IMG/VR virus record: IMGVR_UViG_3300025138_000368 | Location: 1-23,511 of that record | Origin: a virus | Strand: one strand, 5' to 3' | Length of the DNA: 23,511 nt | Part shown: positions 20,343 to 23,511 of the stretch, in pieces | Layout of the letters: each line of letters opens with the position of its first letter | Numbering within the stretch: position 1 is the stretch's first letter | Made by a program: the position numbers and the translations under genes | Notes under the pieces: generated by a model | The model's input: only the letters and a program-made list of their open reading frames with translations | What the model was told of the DNA's origin: nothing | Databases searched by the model: none

Positions 20343-20627
20343 ATGAGCAAGGCAAAAACAGTAACAGATGTAGAAGTACAAATCTACGATAAGAAATCAG
20401 CGTTAATAAAAGATATGTTTCAAACTGCATTAAAAATGCAAAAAGAAATATCTTTCACAAAACCTGAAAGTGCAACTGATACAGATGCTTTAGGGATTAT
20501 GATCTCTCAGCAGTTAAAATGGGATGGTGATAAGATTTTTCAAACTGCATACAGTGCGTTTGAAGACTCTAACTTTCACAGCTTTAACAAAAAGTTCGGT
20601 GTTCTTTGGACAGAGGAGGTAAAATAA
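20343..20627 (+). CDS. Uncharacterised first gene of rightward operon 2
   Basis: A 94-residue soluble protein, MSKAKTVTDVEVQIYDKKSA, mostly helical (LIKDMFQTALKMQKEISFTK, QQLKWDGDKIFQTAYSAFED), ending KKFGVLWTEEVK. The start is the ATG at 20343 with CGGAGG eight bases upstream; a longer frame from 20283 would run through the promoter and is not credible. Its stop shares a base with the next ATG (TAATG). No family is recognised. Its leading place behind a strong promoter suggests a highly expressed early protein. Confidence 0.74.
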   Translation: MSKAKTVTDVEVQIYDKKSALIKDMFQTALKMQKEISFTKPESATDTDALGIMISQQLKWDGDKIFQTAYSAFEDSNFHSFNKKFGVLWTEEVK

Positions 20628-20947
20628 TGAAATTATTTACTAAATCAATAGAAGACAGACTTGTTAAAAATTACGAGATAGCTAAACAAGGCGATGAAAA
20701 GAAAGAAGAAAAACTTAAAGTAGTTGTTAAACTTTTTAATCCTACAGGAATAGGCACTTGGTATCTAACTTATATGAATCCTGAAAGTAATGTAGCTTGG
20801 GGATTAGCACACTTACACGAAAAAGAACAAGGATTTATAAATGTTGCTGAGTTAAAAGAGTTTAAAGGTAGATTTGGACTTGGTATAGAAAGAGATAGAA
20901 TGTTTGAGTCTAACAAGAAAACATTAAAAGAATGTGAGGCACTATGA
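20627..20947 (+). CDS. Uncharacterised 106-residue protein
   Basis: Starts MKLFTKSIEDRLVKNYEIAK at the ATG at 20627, with GAGGAGG upstream and TAATG coupling to the previous gene. The core VVVKLFNPTGIGTWYLTYMN, followed by PESNVAWGLAHLHEKEQGFI and LKEFKGRFGLGIERD, resembles the DUF2958 type of small proteins found in plasmids and phages ('k.f.p...~tWy..E..p....~fG.v.~...E.gyfsl.EL......gl.iERD'). The function of that family is not known. The similarity is by pattern memory and should be checked by profile search. Confidence 0.74.
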   Translation: MKLFTKSIEDRLVKNYEIAKQGDEKKEEKLKVVVKLFNPTGIGTWYLTYMNPESNVAWGLAHLHEKEQGFINVAELKEFKGRFGLGIERDRMFESNKKTLKECEAL

Positions 20948-21135
20948 GTATAAATATAGTACCTCTTATCTATGATGGGTTTGAGGTTAAGATAAAAATG
21001 AGTGATGGTAACAATTTAAAATTACATCAAAGTGATTTGCCTGATAAATTAAGATTAGACCTGGAGAAAAAATGTATAGAGGTATTTGAACTTCACTATG
21101 ATGAAATGATAATTAAACATAAAGGGGAGGCATAA
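20944..21135 (+). CDS. 63-residue uncharacterised protein
   Basis: A small mixed alpha/beta protein beginning MSINIVPLIYDGFEVKIKMS, then DGNNLKLHQSDLPDKLRLDL and a C-terminal helix with CIEVFELHYDEMIIKHKG. ATGA overlap with the previous gene and GAGG seven bases upstream support the start; the stop is coupled to the next gene as TAATG. No recognised domain. Confidence 0.68.
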   Translation: MSINIVPLIYDGFEVKIKMSDGNNLKLHQSDLPDKLRLDLEKKCIEVFELHYDEMIIKHKGEA

Positions 21136-21296
21136 TGAGTTTTTTAAAAAGTAAAGAGTTTAGAAAATTAGAAGAAGTAACAAAACTAAGTGCAGAAATT
21201 AAATCAATAGATGTAATGGTTAAATTTCTAAAAAAAAGAAAATTAAGACTATTAAAAAAAATGGGAATAGATACAAATGGAAATAATGTTAATTGA
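21135..21296 (+). CDS. 53-residue basic helical protein
   Basis: Encodes MSFLKSKEFRKLEEVTKLSA, then EIKSIDVMVKFLKKRKLRLL and KKMGIDTNGNNVN. It is predicted as one long amphipathic helix or helical hairpin with many lysines. GGGGAGG lies seven bases before the ATG, which shares a base with the previous stop (TAATG). No family is recognised; a coiled-coil or nucleic-acid-binding role is possible. Confidence 0.66.
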   Translation: MSFLKSKEFRKLEEVTKLSAEIKSIDVMVKFLKKRKLRLLKKMGIDTNGNNVN

Positions 21297-21348
21297 TTAT
21301 ATCATTATGGCTCTAGCCAGTATAATAGTTTTTATAATAATAACTTAA
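21286..21348 (+). CDS. Possible 20-residue membrane peptide
   Basis: The frame MLIDYIIMALASIIVFIIIT is one hydrophobic helix. Its start overlaps the previous gene by 11 bases and has a weak GGA upstream. Comparable hydrophobic micro-proteins at 11206 and 5618 make it plausible, but at this length and AT content chance is a real alternative. Confidence 0.35.
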   Translation: MLIDYIIMALASIIVFIIIT

Positions 21349-21361
21349 ACAGGAGGCAAAT

Positions 21362-21706
21362 ATGGGATGGGATAACGTAAAAATAGATGACTATAGAGAT
21401 AAACCAACAATTGATGAAAATGATGTTGGTAAACAAGAGTATGAAGTAGAAGTAGATGTTCACTTCACAGTTAAATACAAGGTACTTGCTAAAGATAAAA
21501 CTGATCTAATTGATAAGACTATATATGTTGGTGGTGCTGATTTAACTTTTAAAGATGATAAATTAGATAATATTTATGATCTTAAAGTTAAAAACTGGGG
21601 AACTGACAATGAAAAAGAAAGTGTTACTTATAGAGCAGTAATAGCTAAAAAAATAGATAAAGATGAACCTGATAGTAAAGATAACACAGAATATGAATTA
21701 GAATAA
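21362..21706 (+). CDS. Acidic uncharacterised protein
   Basis: A 114-residue protein beginning MGWDNVKIDDYRDKPTIDEN after a strong AGGAGG site. The middle reads as a beta sheet (QEYEVEVDVHFTVKYKVLAK, TIYVGGADLTFKDDKLDNIY, ESVTYRAVIAKKI), with an acidic C-terminal tail. It carries a high excess of Asp and Glu. Acidic early phage proteins sometimes mimic DNA or bind host enzymes, but no sequence motif supports that here. It is the last gene before the structured non-coding segment. Confidence 0.7.
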   Translation: MGWDNVKIDDYRDKPTIDENDVGKQEYEVEVDVHFTVKYKVLAKDKTDLIDKTIYVGGADLTFKDDKLDNIYDLKVKNWGTDNEKESVTYRAVIAKKIDKDEPDSKDNTEYELE

Positions 21707-21708
21707 AC

Positions 21709-21738
21709 TTGACAAAAGGGGTATTATGGATTTATTAA
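21709..21738 (+). promoter_or_regulatory. Possible promoter in front of the structured RNA
   Basis: TTGACA (21709-21714), a perfect -35, is followed after 18 bases by TATTAA (21733-21738), a moderate -10. Transcription would begin near 21745, exactly where the structured segment starts. A GGGG before the ATG at 21726 could instead be a ribosome site for a spurious-looking frame. Confidence 0.42.
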
Positions 21739-21745
21739 TTGTATT

Positions 21746-21862
21746 GAGAGAGCCAAATTCCTCTCGCTTTTTTGGGTGGGATTTGAGTATCAGTAATGAC
21801 TCAGAAGTTTTACACATCAGCCTTTCTTGGCTCTGTCTCCAAACTTTGTTAAATCCCACTCA
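21746..21862 (+). ncRNA. Putative structured RNA with pseudoknot potential
   Basis: This segment lies in a 228-base stretch (21707-21934) without a convincing gene. Helix B pairs 21773-21786 with 21849-21862, 14 pairs including two G-U, with a perfect nine-pair core GTGGGATTT/AAATCCCAC (21776-21784 and 21851-21859). Helix A pairs AGAGCCAA (21749-21756) with TTGGCTCT (21827-21834), eight perfect pairs, interleaved with helix B as in an H-type pseudoknot. Local hairpins GAGT/ACTC (21785-21788, 21799-21802) and AGCC/GGCT (21819-21822, 21829-21832) offer alternatives. A T-run follows at 21867-21874. No known RNA family is recognised. Base composition differs from the coding neighbours. Confidence 0.5.
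21748..21773 (+). terminator. Intrinsic terminator-like hairpin
   Basis: GAGAG (21748-21752) can pair with CTCTC (21761-21765) around an eight-base loop, and GC plus six T follow (21766-21773). The stem is short, so it may be partial. The same GAGAGCC bases can alternatively pair with GGCTC downstream at 21829-21833, which would dissolve this hairpin; an attenuator arrangement is therefore possible. Confidence 0.45.
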
Positions 21863-21934
21863 CTATTATTTTTTATTGACTTTTATTATAAATTCAAGTA
21901 ATGTTCCACAAGCAAAACAGAAAGAGGAGGCACT

Positions 21935-22081
21935 ATGATAACAATGAGAATAAATGGTAAGTTGATAACAGCTAAGTCTGTTCATCAATGTTTTATTAAA
22001 TACTATAAAAAGTTTTTTATTATGGATAAGAAACTTTGTATATTTGATTTAGAAAAAAAGGAAAGGAAACAATATGTCTAA
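21935..22081 (+). CDS. 48-residue basic protein
   Basis: Encodes MITMRINGKLITAKSVHQCF, then IKYYKKFFIMDKKLCIFDLE and KKERKQYV. GAGGAGG stands six bases before the ATG, making the start certain. The protein is rich in Lys, Tyr and Phe, with two cysteines; no family is recognised. It reopens the rightward operon after the non-coding segment and overlaps the ribbon-helix-helix gene by eight bases. Confidence 0.65.
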   Translation: MITMRINGKLITAKSVHQCFIKYYKKFFIMDKKLCIFDLEKKERKQYV

Positions 22082-22214
22082 AGCATACAAGATGCTACAG
22101 ATACCTGTAAGTAAAGAAGAATACGAAAAGATAGAAGAACTAGCAAAGAAAGAAAATAGAAGTATTCCAGCACAAATCAAAGTGTTCTTGAAAACTCTAT
22201 TTGGTAAAAAATGA
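22074..22214 (+). CDS. Ribbon-helix-helix protein (Arc/CopG-like)
   Basis: A 46-residue protein, MSKAYKMLQIPVSKEEYEKI, then EELAKKENRSIPAQIKVFLK, with the pattern of a minimal ribbon-helix-helix: a strand with alternating residues (YKMLQIPV), helix 1 (SKEEYEKIEELAKKEN), the turn RS, and helix 2 (IPAQIKVFLKTLFG). These dimers bind operator DNA through the strand. A GGA-rich ribosome site (AAAGGAAAGGAAA) precedes the ATG, and the stop overlaps the next start (ATGA). It may control one of the phage promoters in this window; no operator was proven. Confidence 0.75.
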   Translation: MSKAYKMLQIPVSKEEYEKIEELAKKENRSIPAQIKVFLKTLFGKK

Positions 22215-22480
22215 TAGCTGAATTAATAGTAATATTAATTGGATTTCTTTTTTTGTTTTACCTTGTGAAAGAAGTAGGTAAAAAAATTAGTCTAGTAAAT
22301 GAATATGAGTTAAATTTATTTAGAAAAGAATATCAATTGATATTAAGATCAGCTAAAGACGACAAGCAACAGTTAAAAGACCTAACTAAGCATATGCAGA
22401 TGTTAGAAAGACAAGTAACAGAAATAAAAAAAATAAAAGAAGATAGGAAAAACGTATTTTCTTTAAACAAAAAAAAATAG
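22211..22480 (+). CDS. Membrane-anchored coiled-coil protein
   Basis: An 89-residue protein with an N-terminal membrane helix (MIAELIVILIGFLFLFYLVK) followed by a long charged coiled coil (FRKEYQLILRSAKDDKQQLK, DLTKHMQMLERQVTEIKKIK) and a lysine-rich end. The architecture resembles inner-membrane spanins (Rz-type) and other phage membrane scaffolds. A small lipoprotein gene lies nearby at 22950, which would be the natural outer-membrane partner, though two genes intervene. The spanin reading is inference; the topology is clearly visible. ATGA coupling with the ribbon-helix-helix gene. Confidence 0.7.
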   Translation: MIAELIVILIGFLFLFYLVKEVGKKISLVNEYELNLFRKEYQLILRSAKDDKQQLKDLTKHMQMLERQVTEIKKIKEDRKNVFSLNKKK

Positions 22481-22488
22481 GAGATAAG

Positions 22489-22785
22489 ATGAGTAATACA
22501 ATGTTTGATAAAAATGTAGGTGCTTACATAAGATTTAAAAGATTAGAAAGAAATCTAACTCAATCTAAAGTAGCACAATGGATAAACGTCACATTCCAAC
22601 AAATACAAAAATACGAGAAGGGAAATAATGCAATATCTTTATGGAAGTTTGCTGAACTTGTAAAAAAGTTTGGTGATAATGAAGCTGTTATTATTTCTAA
22701 TTGTAGGGATAACCTATATCTTCCTGACAAGTTGATAGAAGATGGTTCAATTACAGTAACAGAAGTACAAAATAAATATGAATAA
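22489..22785 (+). CDS. XRE/Cro-CI family helix-turn-helix regulator
   Basis: A 98-residue protein with a classic lambda-repressor-like fold at residues 8-66: VGAYIRFKRLERNLTQSKVA (helix 1-2, containing 'R..r...q..vA'), QWINVTFQQIQKYEKGNNAI (recognition helix and 'i..yEkG...is' signature), LWKFAELVKKFG (helix 5). AGGAGAT precedes the ATG. Such proteins repress or switch phage promoters. The remaining 30 residues have no named domain. Lysogeny is not implied: no integrase or divergent repressor pair is visible in this window. Confidence 0.9.
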   Translation: MSNTMFDKNVGAYIRFKRLERNLTQSKVAQWINVTFQQIQKYEKGNNAISLWKFAELVKKFGDNEAVIISNCRDNLYLPDKLIEDGSITVTEVQNKYE

Positions 22786-22996
22786 CTTAATAAAAAAACT
22801 TAGATGGGCTATTAGAGAGTCTAGAAAAATCGGACACCCTTATATCTCTAGTGGTAAGCTAGAAGAATATATCCAGGAATATGAAGTTGCGACTGGCAAT
22901 ATATCTTCTGATATGGTAAATAAGGATAACAAAAAAAATGGAGATAAATATGATAAAAAAAATAGCGTTGTTGATTTCGTTCTTGATATTAACTAA
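22778..22996 (+). CDS. 72-residue uncharacterised protein
   Basis: Starts MNNLIKKLRWAIRESRKIGH, then PYISSGKLEEYIQEYEVATG. The ATG lies eight bases before the end of the XRE regulator gene; no strong ribosome site, but coupling is likely. The last 40 residues (NKDNKKNGDKYDKKNSVVDF) are low-complexity and overlap the lipoprotein gene by 47 bases in another frame, so the C-terminal part is weakly constrained. A small helical domain in the first 40 residues is probable; function unknown. Confidence 0.58.
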   Translation: MNNLIKKLRWAIRESRKIGHPYISSGKLEEYIQEYEVATGNISSDMVNKDNKKNGDKYDKKNSVVDFVLDIN

Positions 22997-23204
22997 CTGT
23001 GCATACAAACCTAAGATAAACCCTGAGGCTAGTAGAGATCCTCATACAGGTAAAAATTTAGCTGGTAAATACTACTATCACTTAGCTACTTGTGAGGATA
23101 TGTGGGAAAAAAATCCACCTTTTTCTTTGATAAAAAGACAAGGTGCTTTTACTAGAAAATGTATGCAAGATTTTGGTTATAAATTATTGTTTTATAAAGG
23201 TTAA
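22950..23204 (+). CDS. Small lipoprotein
   Basis: The 84-residue product begins MIKKIALLISFLILTNCAYK: a basic start, hydrophobic core and lipobox-like LTNC, so Cys17 would be lipidated after cleavage by signal peptidase II (Asn at -1 is less usual). The mature part contains SRDPHTGKNLAGKYYYHLAT and two further cysteines (ATCEDMW and TRKCMQD) that could form a disulfide in the periplasm. The ATG at 22950 with GGAGAT is preferred over the ATG at 22938, which overlaps that site. A spanin or superinfection-exclusion role is possible. Confidence 0.77.
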   Translation: MIKKIALLISFLILTNCAYKPKINPEASRDPHTGKNLAGKYYYHLATCEDMWEKNPPFSLIKRQGAFTRKCMQDFGYKLLFYKG

Positions 23205-23207
23205 TGT

Positions 23208-23511
23208 ATGTCAAATAGAACTACATTATCTGATGTAAGAGATAATTTTTTAGAAGTAACTAAATACTTTTCTACTCAGGAGGTTGCTAAGTACCATAAG
23301 CAAAGTGCAAAGGTACTGAAACTTATGGAACAATTAGAAAAAACTAATCCTGAACTTATTAAAGAACATAATGAGGTCTTAAAAGTATTAATGAATAATT
23401 ACGATCAACAAGTACAAAATATTAATGCACAACTTAAAATTACAAATAATTTTTTAGATTGTGTTGCAATATTACAAGTAAAACCTGATGATAAAAATGC
23501 AAGAGAAACTA
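23208..23511 (+). CDS. Uncharacterised helical protein, cut by window edge
   Basis: 101 residues are visible from MSNRTTLSDVRDNFLEVTKY; the frame is open to the window end. It is charged and strongly helical (YHKQSAKVLKLMEQLEKTNP, NEVLKVLMNNYDQQVQNINA, QLKITNNFLDCVAILQVKPD), probably with coiled-coil sections. AAAGG lies upstream of the ATG. No family is recognised from this N-terminal part. Confidence 0.7.
   Translation, partial: MSNRTTLSDVRDNFLEVTKYFSTQEVAKYHKQSAKVLKLMEQLEKTNPELIKEHNEVLKVLMNNYDQQVQNINAQLKITNNFLDCVAILQVKPDDKNARET

Noticed and set aside
21726-21938. Open frame of 70 residues beginning MDLLIVLREPNSSRFFGWDL on the plus strand
   Set aside because: Composition is unlike all neighbours (few Lys and Glu, many Ser and Leu), it runs through strong RNA helices and a terminator-like hairpin, and it overlaps the ribosome site of the next gene. 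A leader peptide cannot be excluded.
22489-22785. Lysogeny module based on the XRE regulator
   Set aside because: No integrase, attachment site or divergent repressor/Cro pair is visible; one XRE protein alone does not show a temperate lifestyle.
1-23511. CRISPR arrays, tRNA genes, insertion sequences
   Set aside because: No regularly spaced repeats, cloverleaf-like segments with conserved TTC/CCA features, or transposase genes were seen on reading both strands.

Overview
The window is part of a tailed double-stranded DNA phage genome with an HK97-type capsid and a probable siphovirus-like tail. It is strongly AT-rich, very densely packed, and free of tRNA, integrase or insertion-sequence genes. 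The base composition, the N-terminal extension of the prohead protease, the long fused portal and the SET and IbrA/IbrB-type genes together suggest a marine phage of an AT-rich Gram-negative host such as a SAR11-like alphaproteobacterium. That host assignment is inference; nothing in the sequence proves it.

Layout. (1) 1-10897, minus strand: the late morphogenesis block, read right to left. It holds a small zinc-ribbon-like protein, small and large terminase, portal with a fused C-terminal region, a small protein, a Mu-F-like minor head protein, a tiny membrane protein, prohead protease, major capsid protein, a probable capsid accessory protein, two small unknowns, head-tail connector, head closure, HK97 gp10-like, tail terminator and the start of the tail tube gene, which is cut by the window edge. 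(2) 10998-12217, plus strand: a short rightward operon with two micro-membrane proteins, two unknowns and a SET-domain protein. (3) 12214-20133, minus strand: a long leftward operon. Its promoter-proximal half has small unknowns, a KOW/SH3-like protein, a winged-helix protein, an HNH-like protein, a membrane-anchored glucosaminidase-type endolysin, a VRR-NUC nuclease and a winged-helix protein that may act in replication. Its distal half is an unusual five-gene cassette: ParB-like, sodium:solute symporter, IbrA-like PP-loop enzyme, IbrB-like ParB protein, and a second PP-loop enzyme. (4) 20343-23511, plus strand: a second rightward operon of small early-type genes, including a ribbon-helix-helix protein, an XRE regulator, a membrane coiled-coil protein and a lipoprotein. 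It is interrupted at about 21709-21934 by a non-coding segment with strong RNA secondary structure.

Control. The two rightward operons start from near-identical promoters (10998-11030 and 20283-20315) that share TTGACT, an 11-base block and TTAGAT at fixed spacing. A separate TTGACA-type promoter (20158-20185) faces left. Stop and start codons repeatedly overlap as TAATG, ATGA or GTGA, so translational coupling is widespread.

Most notable: the symporter embedded between ParB-like and PP-loop genes, a rare combination for a phage that could be a metabolic, nucleic-acid-modification or host-control cassette. Also notable are the structured RNA near 21746-21862, the twin promoters, the SET protein, the fused portal, and a prohead protease with two plausible translation starts.
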